A stretch of DNA of 42,433 bases from a bacterium (GCA_030648795.1 JAUSHC010000003.1:1-42433), one strand, 5' to 3'; positions 7,290-15,242 are shown, counted from the first letter of the stretch. Made by a program: numbers and translations. The notes: a model not told the origin generated them from the sequence alone.

Positions 7290-8917
7290 CTAAATTTATT
7301 TTCGTTATTGGTGGAGTGATGAGTGGCGTGGGGAAGGGTGTTTCTGTTTCGAGCCTGGGTGCACTTCTTGAAGCGCACGGATATCGTGTCTCTGCCATGA
7401 AGATCGACGCGTATATTAACGTCGATGCGGGGACAATGAATCCAACAGAGCATGGGGAAGTGTTTGTAACGGAAGATGGCGATGAAACAGACCAAGACAT
7501 TGGTAACTATGAGCGGTTTCTTGGTGAAAATATCCATACGACGAATTACGTGACAACGGGTCGTGTCTATCAGAAAGTCATTGAGGATGAGCGAAATTTA
7601 AAATATGGCGGTCGGTGCGTCGAAGTCGTGCCGCATATTCCCGAAGAAGTCATTCGACGTATCCGTTTAGCCGCGAAAAAGGCAAAGGCGGATATTTTTT
7701 TGATCGAGATTGGAGGAACGGTTGGCGAATATCAGAACATTTTATTTCTTGAAGCGGCACGCATGATGAAAGTTACCGAGCCGGGGAACGTCGCTTTTGT
7801 TTTGGTTTCGTATCTTCCAACGCCTCCACACATTGGTGAGATGAAAACAAAGCCGACGCAGTATGCCGCGCGTGGGTTAAACGCCGCAGGCATCCAAGCG
7901 GATTTTATCGTTGCGCGCTCATCAGAACCTTTGGATGAACCGCGTCGCCGCAAACTCGGTATTTTTTGTTCGCTTGAACCGGGTGCGATTATCAGTGCGC
8001 CGAATGTTGATTCGATTTATGAGTTGCCGCTTCTCTTCGCGCGGGAAAAATTTGGGGAGAAGATGCTCATAAAGCTTGGTTGTCGTGTGCGCACGCCGCA
8101 AATGAAAACATGGCAATCATTGGTACGCACGGTGAAGGGAGTCAAAGATGAAGTGCGCATCGCCATTATTGGCAAATATTTTCTTACGGGGAAATATACA
8201 TTGTCGGATGCGTATATTTCCGTCATTGAATCGTTGAAACACGCGGCGTGGTATTGGAAGAAGAAACCGGTATTCGAGTGGTTGAGCGCTGAAGACTATG
8301 AACATGATCCGCGAAAATTGCGCGAGCTCGATCGTTTTGATGGCGTGCTTATCCCTGGTGGGTTTGGTTCACGCGGCATTGAAGGGAAAATTCGCGCGAT
8401 TCAGTACGTGCGAGAGAAAAAAATTCCGTACTTTGGATTATGCTATGGCATGCAACTGGCAACGATTGAGTTCGCACGAAATGTCGCGGGACTTGCTGAC
8501 GCGCATACGACGGAGATTGATCCCAAGACGCCGCATCCGGTTATTTACGCAAATCCGTACCAGATGCAGAACATCATCAACAAGCGCTATGGCGGCACGA
8601 TGCGGTTGGGGAGCTATCCATGCTCGCTTACAAAGGGAACCATTGCACAAAAAGCGTATGGAGCTTCGAGAGTAAGCGAACGCCATCGGCATCGCTATGA
8701 ATTTAACAATGCGTACTGGGATCGTTTGGAGAAGAAAGGTTTGCGTTTTTCGGGAATATACTCCGCGAAGAAGCTTGTCGAGATTATCGAGTTGCCATCG
8801 CATCCGTTTTTCGTTGGCGTACAGTTTCACCCGGAGTTTCAATCGCGCCCGTTCCGTCCGCACCCGTTATTTCGAGAATTTCTCAAAGCCGCCATTCTCC
8901 GAAAAAAGAAAAAATGA
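7286..8917 (+). CDS. pyrG: CTP synthase
   Basis: 543 residues. It converts UTP to CTP with ATP and glutamine. The synthase half (1-270) carries GGVMSGVGKGVSVSSLG, a P-loop-like segment, KIDAYINVD, GEVFVTEDGDETDQDIGNYERF and IEIGGTVGE. The glutamine amidotransferase half carries LIPGGFGSRG, the nucleophile Cys386 in GLCYGMQ (Tyr where many relatives have Leu) and the His-Glu pair in QFHPEFQSRP. Both active sites look complete. It overlaps rplI by 4 nt and is followed immediately by a hairpin terminator whose first base overlaps the stop codon. Confidence 0.97.
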   Translation: MTKFIFVIGGVMSGVGKGVSVSSLGALLEAHGYRVSAMKIDAYINVDAGTMNPTEHGEVFVTEDGDETDQDIGNYERFLGENIHTTNYVTTGRVYQKVIEDERNLKYGGRCVEVVPHIPEEVIRRIRLAAKKAKADIFLIEIGGTVGEYQNILFLEAARMMKVTEPGNVAFVLVSYLPTPPHIGEMKTKPTQYAARGLNAAGIQADFIVARSSEPLDEPRRRKLGIFCSLEPGAIISAPNVDSIYELPLLFAREKFGEKMLIKLGCRVRTPQMKTWQSLVRTVKGVKDEVRIAIIGKYFLTGKYTLSDAYISVIESLKHAAWYWKKKPVFEWLSAEDYEHDPRKLRELDRFDGVLIPGGFGSRGIEGKIRAIQYVREKKIPYFGLCYGMQLATIEFARNVAGLADAHTTEIDPKTPHPVIYANPYQMQNIINKRYGGTMRLGSYPCSLTKGTIAQKAYGASRVSERHRHRYEFNNAYWDRLEKKGLRFSGIYSAKKLVEIIELPSHPFFVGVQFHPEFQSRPFRPHPLFREFLKAAILRKKKK

Positions 8918-8943
8918 TCCGCCTCATCAGCGGATTATTTTTT
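8917..8943 (+). terminator. pyrG terminator
   Basis: Stem ATCCGC (8917-8922), loop CTCATCA, GCGGAT (8930-8935), then TATTTTTT. It begins at the last base of the pyrG stop. Confidence 0.85.
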
Positions 8944-8949
8944 ACCTAT

Positions 8950-8978
8950 TTGACACATTCTTTATTTCTCTGTAGCGT
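8950..8978 (+). promoter_or_regulatory. Promoter of the 9030 orphan gene
   Basis: TTGACA (8950-8955), 17-base spacer, TAGCGT (8973-8978). The -35 is perfect and the -10 keeps only the TA...T positions. It lies directly after the pyrG terminator. Confidence 0.65.
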
Positions 8979-9029
8979 GCAGATGCGAGGGTTTTCACTT
9001 CGTTTGTGGAAGAGGAGAAAGGAGGATCT

Positions 9030-9392
9030 GTGAGAGCGAAAGCTTCTTTCCCAAGTGAAACGAGCGTAGAGTTAGTGGTCATTTCGGAAAGCGAGGAGGA
9101 TACCGATCGTTTAAGTCGTGCCTGTGAATGGCTCCAGGCGGCAACCGGCTGCATTTCTCGAGCTGCTTTTCGACCATCGGCAGGGGAGAAGACCGTCAGC
9201 ATCACCCTAACCCTACATCCATTGGCGCAAGATGGAAAAGACATCGATATCCCGATGGAAGTAGAAACGGAGGATCGCTATCGCATTGGCAAATTCGTTG
9301 AGTTCTTTCCGAGCTTTGTGCTCTATGACGCTGTCGCCTCGAAGGAAGGTGAAGCATCGGCGCTCATACTCCAATTCGTTCACTCCAATTAA
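9030..9392 (+). CDS. Unknown protein, 120 residues
   Basis: Not recognised. An acidic alpha/beta protein: strand VELVVISES, helix DTDRLSRACEWLQAATG, then strands around TVSITLTLHP, a charged turn and YRIGKFVEFFPSFVLYD. There is no signal peptide or membrane segment. An in-frame GTG at 9006 gives eight more residues, but AAAGGAGG lies just before GTG 9030, so the later start is preferred. It is a single-gene unit: promoter at 8950, terminator at 9419 ending in T7-GTAACTGGC. Strong SD and private promoter/terminator place it with the 3485, 19928 and 27366 orphans rather than with the leaderless or overlapping housekeeping genes. Confidence 0.65.
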   Translation: MRAKASFPSETSVELVVISESEEDTDRLSRACEWLQAATGCISRAAFRPSAGEKTVSITLTLHPLAQDGKDIDIPMEVETEDRYRIGKFVEFFPSFVLYDAVASKEGEASALILQFVHSN

Positions 9393-9418
9393 GACCCTCT
9401 TCTAACGAGACTCGCGTG

Positions 9419-9456
9419 GCATAAGGTAACCCCTTATGCCTTTTTTTGTAACTGGC
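9419..9456 (+). terminator. Terminator of the 9030 gene with T7-GTAACTGGC signature
   Basis: GCATAAGG (9419-9426) pairs with CCTTATGC (9432-9439), followed by C and seven T, then GTAACTGGC (9448-9456). Confidence 0.9.
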
Positions 9457-9457
9457 T

Positions 9458-9493
9458 TGAAATTTTGGAGTCGCCACGACGAACAAAATTTCA
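9458..9493 (+). repeat. Perfect 10-bp inverted repeat
   Basis: TGAAATTTTG (9458-9467) and CAAAATTTCA (9484-9493) with a 16-base loop. It sits between the terminator and a second structured segment. No gene reads through it. Confidence 0.6.
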
Positions 9494-9505
9494 CTAGCAG
9501 TTACA

Positions 9506-9577
9506 ATCCGCCGAGTTGTGCGCCTGCTGGCACCGGAGCCCGAAGGGCGGAGGCATCAGTCAGGTCGAGAGGCGGAT
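9506..9577 (+). repeat. GC-rich foldable segment closed by ATCCGCC/GGCGGAT
   Basis: ATCCGCC (9506-9512) pairs with GGCGGAT (9571-9577). Inside are GCCT/AGGC and a small CCC-GAA-GGG hairpin. The same ATCCGCC/GGCGGAT arms recur inside grpE (23048-23075), which suggests a dispersed palindromic element rather than a private RNA. Confidence 0.5.
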
Positions 9578-9607
9578 CTTACATCTTACATTTAGTATCA
9601 TTCAAAT

Positions 9608-9636
9608 TTGACCGCTTCTTCTGTCTCTTGTACACT
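9608..9636 (+). promoter_or_regulatory. Promoter of the iron-sulfur operon
   Basis: TTGACC (9608-9613), 17-base spacer, TACACT (9631-9636). The expected start point near 9643 falls inside the palindrome that follows. Confidence 0.75.
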
Positions 9637-9659
9637 AATCCTAGTTATCAGCTAGGATT
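9637..9659 (+). promoter_or_regulatory. Palindromic operator over the transcription start of the Fe-S operon
   Basis: AATCCTAG (9637-9644), seven-base spacer, CTAGGATT (9652-9659). The dyad begins directly after the -10 box and ends nine bases before the Rrf2 start codon. Rrf2/IscR-type regulators usually bind dyads of this size and often control their own operon, so autoregulation by the adjacent gene is likely (inference). Confidence 0.7.
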
Positions 9660-9667
9660 ATAAATCT

Positions 9668-10114
9668 GTGCTAAAGATTTCAGAAAAGACCAATTTTGGC
9701 ATTTTTTTATTGCTTGCAATCGCTGAAAATGAGGCGATATCGCTTCATGATGTGGTGAAACGCTGGCCATTCATGTCGCAAGGATATCTGGAAGAAATCG
9801 CCGCGACACTAAAGAAGGCAGGGCTCATTGTTGGTCGCAAAGGAAAGGGTGGGGGATATCGTCTTACAAAATCGATGAAAGCAATCACGATGCTCGATGT
9901 TATCCGCGCGCTTGATGGGCTTGCGATTGTGGAAACAAGTACACATACGAAAATGCGCGACCCTTCGACAGGCTCAGGGGGTACTTTTGTAGGTTGGTGT
10001 GTGTCACGACGGTTATGGGGGCAGGTACAGCAGGGAATTGAAAAGACATTGCGGGCAATAACACTCGCGGATCTCGTCCGTGAGTCAAAAAAATATGCAA
10101 CAACTCGTCACTAA
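9668..10114 (+). CDS. Rrf2-family transcriptional regulator (IscR/SufR-like)
   Basis: 148 residues with a GTG start and no SD. A winged-helix N-terminus (KTNFGIFLLLAIAENEAISLHDVVKRW, MSQGYLEEIAATLKKAGLI), the glycine-rich wing GRKGKGGGYRLTK, and the dimer-helix ending ITLADLV are clear. IscR uses three Cys in the loop before the last helix; here only Cys111 (GWCVSRRLW) remains, and residues 98-104 (DPSTGSG) are encoded by a dispersed repeat (9961-9979) inserted in that loop. It may bind a cluster through Cys111 with other ligands, or not at all. It heads the suf operon behind a dyad operator, so control of Fe-S assembly is probable. The 3' end overlaps the next gene by 20 nt. Confidence 0.85.
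   Translation: MLKISEKTNFGIFLLLAIAENEAISLHDVVKRWPFMSQGYLEEIAATLKKAGLIVGRKGKGGGYRLTKSMKAITMLDVIRALDGLAIVETSTHTKMRDPSTGSGGTFVGWCVSRRLWGQVQQGIEKTLRAITLADLVRESKKYATTRH
9961..9979 (+). repeat. Dispersed 19-nt repeat inside the Rrf2 regulator gene
   Basis: CCCTTCGACAGGCTCAGGG, one base from the copy at 5355. It encodes PSTGSG in frame within the predicted cluster loop. Confidence 0.85.
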
Positions 10115-10316
10115 AGATATGCTTCTCGGGAGCGTTGTTGCTGATTACCCTGAAGCCGCGGAGGTCATGCTTGAATATGGCCTGCATTGCGTCGGTTGTT
10201 TTGCGAATATGTATGACACGGTGGAGATTGGCGCGAAGGTGCATGGGATGACGGACGAGGAGATAGAAAAAATGCTGAAGGATGTGAATGAGCGAATATC
10301 CAGAAAATTAACCTAA
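10095..10316 (+). CDS. DUF1858-type small redox disulfide protein
   Basis: 73 residues from ATG 10095. The chain matches the hybrid-cluster-protein-associated disulfide domain (DUF1858): VTKDMLLGSVVADYPEAAEVMLEYGLHCVGCFA, with the Cys32-x2-Cys35 pair, then a helix VHGMTDEEIEKMLKDVNERI. The family is often found with Fe-S or scissor-type redox proteins; its reaction is not settled. It is translated from within the Rrf2 gene's last 20 bases and sits ahead of sufC, so it may deliver reducing equivalents or sense redox state during cluster assembly (inference). An in-frame GTG at 10080 would add five residues and is less likely. Confidence 0.8.
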   Translation: MQQLVTKDMLLGSVVADYPEAAEVMLEYGLHCVGCFANMYDTVEIGAKVHGMTDEEIEKMLKDVNERISRKLT

Positions 10317-10433
10317 TTTCTAATTCACCTAATTAACCTAAACAATGTCTAATATCCCAATGTCTAGAAATTTTAGGATTAGGGTTTGGGATTTGATTAG
10401 GTCAATTAGAAATTAGAGAACTTAGAAATTTTT
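10313..10433 (+). repeat. AT-rich palindromic repeat between DUF1858 gene and sufC
   Basis: Arms at 10313-10333 and 10396-10416 are complementary at 20 of 21 positions (core TAATTTCTAATT / AATTAGAAATTA). The loop contains CAATGTCTA words. A second member lies at 23540-23657 before dnaK. No coding capacity is seen. Confidence 0.75.
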
Positions 10434-11201
10434 ATGCTCTGCATAGATAATCTTCGCATTTCCATCGAAGGGAAAGAAATCGTGAAAGGCGTGTCGCTTG
10501 CAATTGCGCCTGGGGAGGTGCATGCGATCATGGGTCCGAATGGTTCGGGAAAATCCACGCTCGCAAACGCGCTCGCAGGACATCCACGATATACGATAAC
10601 CGCGGGCACCGTTGAACTTGATAGCACGAGGATTGAAGCGCTTCCGCCACATGAACGTGCGCGTGCAGGGCTTTTTTTGTCGTTCCAGTATCCGATGGAA
10701 ATTCCGGGTGTGTCCGTGTTGAATTTTTTGCGTACGGCAGATGAAGCGTTGCATCCCTCAAAAGAGAAGAAAGTAACGCATCCGGGAATGGCAATGCATG
10801 CGTCATCGTTTATCGCATTTCGTAAAAAACTTGTTAGCGAGATGCAGCGCGTTGGATTTGCAGCAGATATCGTTACGCGTTCGTTGAACGAAGGATTCTC
10901 CGGCGGAGAGAAGAAAAAAGCGGAAATGGTGCAGGCGGTGATGCTTGATCCGAAATATTTGATTCTTGATGAAGTGGATTCCGGGCTTGATGTGGATGCG
11001 CTTCGTGTGGTTGCCGCGACTGCGGTTGAGCTGCAAAAAAAGGGGAAGGGGTTGTTGGTTATTACGCACTATGCGCGATTATTGCATCACCTAAAACCAA
11101 CACACGTGCATGTAATGGTGGATGGGAAGATTGTGCAAAGCGGTGGAGCAGAGTTGGCAAGCGTTGTTGAACAGGATGGATATAAAAAATATGCCCAGTA
11201 A
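10434..11201 (+). CDS. sufC: SufC, ATPase of the SUF Fe-S scaffold
   Basis: 255 residues. An ABC-type ATPase that binds SufB/SufD and drives scaffold opening in the cytosol. Walker [13 protein letters not shown]-loop [11 protein letters not shown], signature [11 protein letters not shown], Walker [13 protein letters not shown] and the switch His in VITHYARLL are all present. The Glu in DEVDSGLD and the SufC-specific SGGEKK are diagnostic against transporters. No SD precedes the ATG, which follows the AT-rich repeat by about 17 nt. The stop overlaps the sufB start by 11 nt, indicating translational coupling. Confidence 0.97.
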   Translation: MLCIDNLRISIEGKEIVKGVSLAIAPGEVHAIMGPNGSGKSTLANALAGHPRYTITAGTVELDSTRIEALPPHERARAGLFLSFQYPMEIPGVSVLNFLRTADEALHPSKEKKVTHPGMAMHASSFIAFRKKLVSEMQRVGFAADIVTRSLNEGFSGGEKKKAEMVQAVMLDPKYLILDEVDSGLDVDALRVVAATAVELQKKGKGLLVITHYARLLHHLKPTHVHVMVDGKIVQSGGAELASVVEQDGYKKYAQ

Positions 11202-12594
11202 CAAAACACTACACGCTGACCCAACCGCATCCGGCGATTTTCGTGAACGAGATATTTCAGTCTTTCGTACGCCCAAGGGTTTGACACGTGCGACCGTCGA
11301 AGCGATTTCTGATCGTAAAAAAGAGCCTGCGTGGATGCGCGAACGGCGTTTGCATGCGCTGGATTTATTTTTCGCGAAACCAATGCCGAACTGGGGTGCG
11401 GATCTTTCGGAAATCAATTTTGACAACATTACGTATTATCTTCAGCCGAGTGAGAAGAATGTAACGAGTTGGGACGAGGTACCGCCGGAAATGAAGCGTA
11501 CCTATGATCGCTTGGGTATTCCGCAAGCGGAGCAGAAATATCTCGCGGGAGTCGGAGCACAATATGAATCCGAAGTGCTGTATCACAATTTGCAGAAACG
11601 GCTCGCGGATAAAGGCGTGCTTTTTTCCGATATTGAAACTGGACTGCGAACGCATGAGGCATTGGTGAAGGAGTATTTTGGTACAGTCGTGCCTTCTAGT
11701 GATAACAAGTTTGCGTCGTTGAATACCGCGGTGTGGAGTGGTGGTTCGTTTATTTATGTACCGCCTGGCGTTTCAATAGAATTGCCCTTGCAAGCATATT
11801 TTCGTATCAATGCCGAGAACATGGGGCAGTTCGAGCGTACGCTCATCATCGCGGATGAGGGGAGCTACGTACATTACGTGGAAGGGTGTAGCGCGCCACG
11901 CTATGCGAGCGGATCGCTGCATTCGGCAGTAGTCGAAATTATTGTAAAGAAGGGCGCGCGGGTTCGATACACGACAATTCAGAACTGGTCGAAGAATGTT
12001 TATAATTTAGTGACGAAGCGAACAAAAGTGTATCGCGATGGTGTGATGGAATGGGTGGATGGAAATTTGGGGAGTTATCGAACGATGAAATACCCAAGCA
12101 TACTTTTGATGGAACCCGGTGCGCACGGAGAAGTACTTTCGCTCGCATTTGCAGGAAAGGATCAGCATCAAGATGCGGGCGGGAAAGCGATTCACCTGGC
12201 GCCCTATACGACATCGCGCATCATTTCAAAATCAGTTTCGCAGGGTGGCGGGCGGACGAGTTATCGCGGACTTTTGAAAGTTGCACCACAAGCGCATCAT
12301 GTGAAATCCAATGTGCGATGTGATGCACTCATCCTTGATCCCGCTTCGCGTTCAGACACCTACCCCACGATGGATGTGCAGAACGACGACGTGGACATTA
12401 CACATGAGGCAACCGTGAGTAAAGTAGGGGAGGATCAGCTTTTCTATTTACAGTCGCGGGGCTTGAAACCCGAAGAAGCGGAAGCGATGATTGTCAATGG
12501 GTTCATGGAGCCGATTGTGAAGGAGTTGCCAATGGAATATGCAGTGGAGATGAATCGTTTAATCCAACTCCAAATGGAGGGGAGTGTAGGATAA
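11191..12594 (+). CDS. sufB: SufB, Fe-S cluster scaffold subunit
   Basis: 467 residues from ATG 11191 (an earlier in-frame ATG lies deep in sufC and is rejected). The right-handed beta-helix core is recognisable ([36 protein letters not shown]). The conserved Cys377 in KSNVRCDAL and Glu in [11 protein letters not shown] correspond to the E. coli SufB Cys405/Glu434 pair needed for cluster assembly. SufB forms the SufBC2D complex with its neighbours. The first ten codons are nearly the same as those of truD ([10 protein letters not shown] against MPNNKTSHAD), although the proteins are unrelated. That points to a dispersed sequence at the 5' end rather than homology. Confidence 0.97.
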   Translation: MPSNKTLHADPTASGDFRERDISVFRTPKGLTRATVEAISDRKKEPAWMRERRLHALDLFFAKPMPNWGADLSEINFDNITYYLQPSEKNVTSWDEVPPEMKRTYDRLGIPQAEQKYLAGVGAQYESEVLYHNLQKRLADKGVLFSDIETGLRTHEALVKEYFGTVVPSSDNKFASLNTAVWSGGSFIYVPPGVSIELPLQAYFRINAENMGQFERTLIIADEGSYVHYVEGCSAPRYASGSLHSAVVEIIVKKGARVRYTTIQNWSKNVYNLVTKRTKVYRDGVMEWVDGNLGSYRTMKYPSILLMEPGAHGEVLSLAFAGKDQHQDAGGKAIHLAPYTTSRIISKSVSQGGGRTSYRGLLKVAPQAHHVKSNVRCDALILDPASRSDTYPTMDVQNDDVDITHEATVSKVGEDQLFYLQSRGLKPEEAEAMIVNGFMEPIVKELPMEYAVEMNRLIQLQMEGSVG

Positions 12595-12595
12595 T

Positions 12596-13213
12596 ATGCA
12601 AACAGTCGAATTATTACACGAAATTGTAGAGAAGGATCGTACAATTGTAGTGAAGGCGCATGAGACGCTCGACTATTTTTTTGTGTTGTTCGCTGATGCG
12701 CCAATGGAGCGACGGATTTGTTTTGAACTTGCCGATGGCGCGCGCGCGAATGTGAAAGGGGTAATTCTCGGGAATGGAGCGGCGGATATTACACTTGAAA
12801 CCGACATGGTGCACTGCGGAAAAAATACCGAAGGATTTACTACAGTAAAAGGAATTTTGACTGATCGCGCGAAAGCAACGGTGACGGGTTGGATTCGGAT
12901 TCCGGAAACGGGCAACAATACGAATGCGTTTTTGGAGCAACGATTTCTCTTACTCTCAAAAACTGCACGAGCGAAAGCGGAACCGATGCTGGAAATTTTG
13001 GCAAATGACGTCAAGGCGTCTCATGCGGCGAGTATTTCTCGCTTAAATGATGAACAACTTTTTTATTGCGAGGCTCGTGGAGTTGCTCCACGAGAAAGTC
13101 GTCAGTTGCTCACGGAAGCATTTATGAATGCAGTAATCCAAAAAATTCCTGACGAGGCAGTTATTGAGATATGCCAAAACCAATTATCCAAATTCATAAT
13201 TCATAATTCATAA
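12596..13213 (+). CDS. sufD: SufD-like scaffold subunit, short form
   Basis: 205 residues, about half of E. coli SufD. It keeps the C-terminal beta-helix region and the ASHAASISRLNDEQLFYCEARG segment with the His counterpart of SufD His360, followed by the helical tail (RESRQLLTEAFMNAVIQKIP). The N-terminal helical domain of larger SufD proteins is absent. It pairs with SufB in the scaffold. It starts one base after the sufB stop. The last residues (about FIIHNS) are encoded by the tandem word ATTCATA repeated at 13192-13218, so the original terminus has been altered by a repeat. Confidence 0.88.
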   Translation: MQTVELLHEIVEKDRTIVVKAHETLDYFFVLFADAPMERRICFELADGARANVKGVILGNGAADITLETDMVHCGKNTEGFTTVKGILTDRAKATVTGWIRIPETGNNTNAFLEQRFLLLSKTARAKAEPMLEILANDVKASHAASISRLNDEQLFYCEARGVAPRESRQLLTEAFMNAVIQKIPDEAVIEICQNQLSKFIIHNS

Positions 13214-13229
13214 TTCATTATTCGTATTT

Positions 13230-13943
13230 ATGCTTCCATCATTTTTAATAACCTTTCGGGAAGTGCTTGAGGCATCGCTCATCGTCGCGGCGATTCTTGG
13301 CATTCTTTTGCGTGAGGGAAAAAAGGAAGATGTGCGTATAATATGGCGCGCGATTATAGCAGCAATCGTGACAAGCATAACACTTATCATTCTTGCGGGG
13401 ATTATTGGTGTGCGTTTACAGCAAGTCTATACGGGCGAGGCTGAAGAAGTGATCGAGGGCATCTTTATGTTGGTAACAGCATTTTTTATCACATGGGCAG
13501 TTGTTTTCTTGCATAATTTTTTTGCGAGCGGGCATAAAGCGATCATGACGCGCATTACGATGGCGGCGCAGCGTAATGAATCACGGCTGCTGTTCGGCTT
13601 GGCATTTTTTTCCGTACTGCGCGAGGGAATTGAAATTGCTCTCTTTCTTTCAGGGCTTCTTTTCTCTGTATCGGAATCAACTATTATATGGGGGGCACTT
13701 CTTGGAGCCATTACTGCTCTAGGTGTTGCATATCTTTTCTTTGTTGGCACTCGTCGTTTGCCGGCAATTTGGGCAGTGCAGGGAACAAATATTTTTCTTA
13801 TTCTTTTTGGAGGATGGCTTGTAGCAGAGGGACTGCATGAACTGATTGAGTTCCCATTTGTACCAACGATTATTGCGGTCATCTATACCGCGATAATGTT
13901 GTATCTCATTTTTTTTCCAAAAAACAATGCGCAAACTTCGTAA
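13230..13943 (+). CDS. FTR1-family iron permease
   Basis: 237 residues with about seven hydrophobic segments. The two iron-binding REXXE motifs are present: FREVLEASL near residue 10 and LREGIEIAL near residue 133, each inside a membrane helix. The family imports iron (Ftr1 with a ferroxidase, or EfeU). The N-terminus goes straight into the first helix; there is no periplasmic EfeO-like domain and no partner oxidase nearby. Location inside the suf operon, with its last 17 nt overlapping sufS, argues that iron import is produced together with the cluster assembly machinery. Confidence 0.92.
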   Translation: MLPSFLITFREVLEASLIVAAILGILLREGKKEDVRIIWRAIIAAIVTSITLIILAGIIGVRLQQVYTGEAEEVIEGIFMLVTAFFITWAVVFLHNFFASGHKAIMTRITMAAQRNESRLLFGLAFFSVLREGIEIALFLSGLLFSVSESTIIWGALLGAITALGVAYLFFVGTRRLPAIWAVQGTNIFLILFGGWLVAEGLHELIEFPFVPTIIAVIYTAIMLYLIFFPKNNAQTS

Positions 13944-15162
13944 CGATTTTCCGATTTTGAAACGAAAAATACACGGCAAATCGCTTGTGTATCTTGATAA
14001 TGCCGCAACGACGCAGAAGCCGCGTCAGGTAATTGATGCAGTGAGTCGCTACTACGCGCAGACAAATGCAAATATTCATCGTGGGATTCACACGCTTGCC
14101 GAAGAAGCGACAGAAGCGTACGAAGGCGCGCGAAAAAAGATTGCGGATTTTATCGGTGCAAAAGATCCCGCAGAGATTATTTTTGTACGCAACGCCACTG
14201 AAGGGATAAACCTCGTCGCACGGAGTTTTGTCGCGCCAAGATTATTGTTCGAGCGAAGTCGAGAACTTCTTCTGACAGAGATGGAACATCATTCTAATCT
14301 TGTTCCTTGGCATGTCTTGCAGTCCAAAGTCGAAAGTCCAAAGTCGAAAGTCTTATTGAAATTTATACCGGTAAAGAAAAACGGAACGCTTGATTATTCG
14401 AAACTGGATACGCTTATCACAAAAAAGACAGCGCTCGTGTCCGTCACGCACGCGTCAAATGTGTTAGGGACGATCAATAATATTCCGCGTATTGTAAAAG
14501 CAGCACATGCAAAGGGCGTTCCAGTGCTCGTGGATGCGGCGCAGAGCGCGCCACATATGCCGATTGATGTGCAAAAGCTCGGGTGCGATTTTTTAGTTCT
14601 TTCGGGGCATAAAATGTTGGGGCCGACCGGTATTGGCGTGCTGTGGGGTCGGCGAGAACTCCTCGAAGCAATGCCGCCGTTTTTGGGGGGCGGGGATATG
14701 ATTCGGAGTGTTCGGTATGATGGGTTTGAGCCTAATGATCTTCCGTGGAAATTTGAAGCAGGAACGCCGAATATCGCGGGCGCGATCGGGCTTGGTGCAG
14801 CAGTTGATTATTTGCAAAAAATCAGCATGCAGAACATTCGTGCGCACGAAATGGTGTTGACGAAGTATGCATTGAAAAATATGCAGAAGATTTCTGGGTT
14901 GACGATCTATGGTCCGCAGGATTCAAAAAAACAAACAGGCGTGATTTCGTTTAATCTGCATGGTATACATGCTCATGATCTTGCGAGTATTTGTGATCGC
15001 GAGGGGGTGGCAATTCGTTCCGGGCATCACTGTGCAGAACCACTTGTGCGAAAGTTTGGGCAAAACGCAATGGCGCGGGTGAGTTTTTATTTGTATAACA
15101 CAAAAAAAGAAATAGATATATTTATTGACGCATTGAAGAAGGCGAAAGAAATTTTTAAGTAA
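13927..15162 (+). CDS. sufS: SufS cysteine desulfurase
   Basis: 411 residues. A PLP enzyme that takes sulfur from cysteine as an enzyme persulfide. Lys229 in LSGHKMLGP binds PLP; Cys369 in RSGHHCAEP is the persulfide residue; TEMEHHSNLVPWH, DAAQSAPH and the N-terminal YLDNAATTQKP are typical of the SufS group. Two short stretches look foreign: residues about 105-115 (RLLFERSREL, from a TTCGAGCGAAGTCGAGAA word at 14249-14266) and about 132-145 (a tandem AGTCCAAAGTCGAA word at 14321-14351). Both are in frame and in loops. It overlaps FTR1 by 17 nt and passes sulfur to SufU downstream. Confidence 0.96.
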   Translation: MRKLRNDFPILKRKIHGKSLVYLDNAATTQKPRQVIDAVSRYYAQTNANIHRGIHTLAEEATEAYEGARKKIADFIGAKDPAEIIFVRNATEGINLVARSFVAPRLLFERSRELLLTEMEHHSNLVPWHVLQSKVESPKSKVLLKFIPVKKNGTLDYSKLDTLITKKTALVSVTHASNVLGTINNIPRIVKAAHAKGVPVLVDAAQSAPHMPIDVQKLGCDFLVLSGHKMLGPTGIGVLWGRRELLEAMPPFLGGGDMIRSVRYDGFEPNDLPWKFEAGTPNIAGAIGLGAAVDYLQKISMQNIRAHEMVLTKYALKNMQKISGLTIYGPQDSKKQTGVISFNLHGIHAHDLASICDREGVAIRSGHHCAEPLVRKFGQNAMARVSFYLYNTKKEIDIFIDALKKAKEIFK

Positions 15163-15242
15163 CCCCACCCAACCTCCCCTTGAAAAGGGGAGGGGAAAAG
15201 ATGAAAAGTTTCCCCTCCTTTTTAAGGAGGGGCTAGGGGTGG
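15163..15242 (+). repeat. GC-rich intergenic repeat with nested hairpins
   Basis: Outer CCACCC/GGGGTGG arms enclose CCTCCCCTT-AAGGGGAGG and CCCCTCCTT-AAGGAGGGG hairpins. Its left part recurs at 28902-28946 (CCCCACCCAACCTCCCCTTG). It separates sufS from sufU; no T-tract, so it is not an obvious terminator. Confidence 0.75.

Noticed and set aside
9006..9029. Upstream GTG start for the 120-residue orphan
   Set aside because: The AAAGGAGG lies inside that extension and is correctly placed only for GTG 9030.
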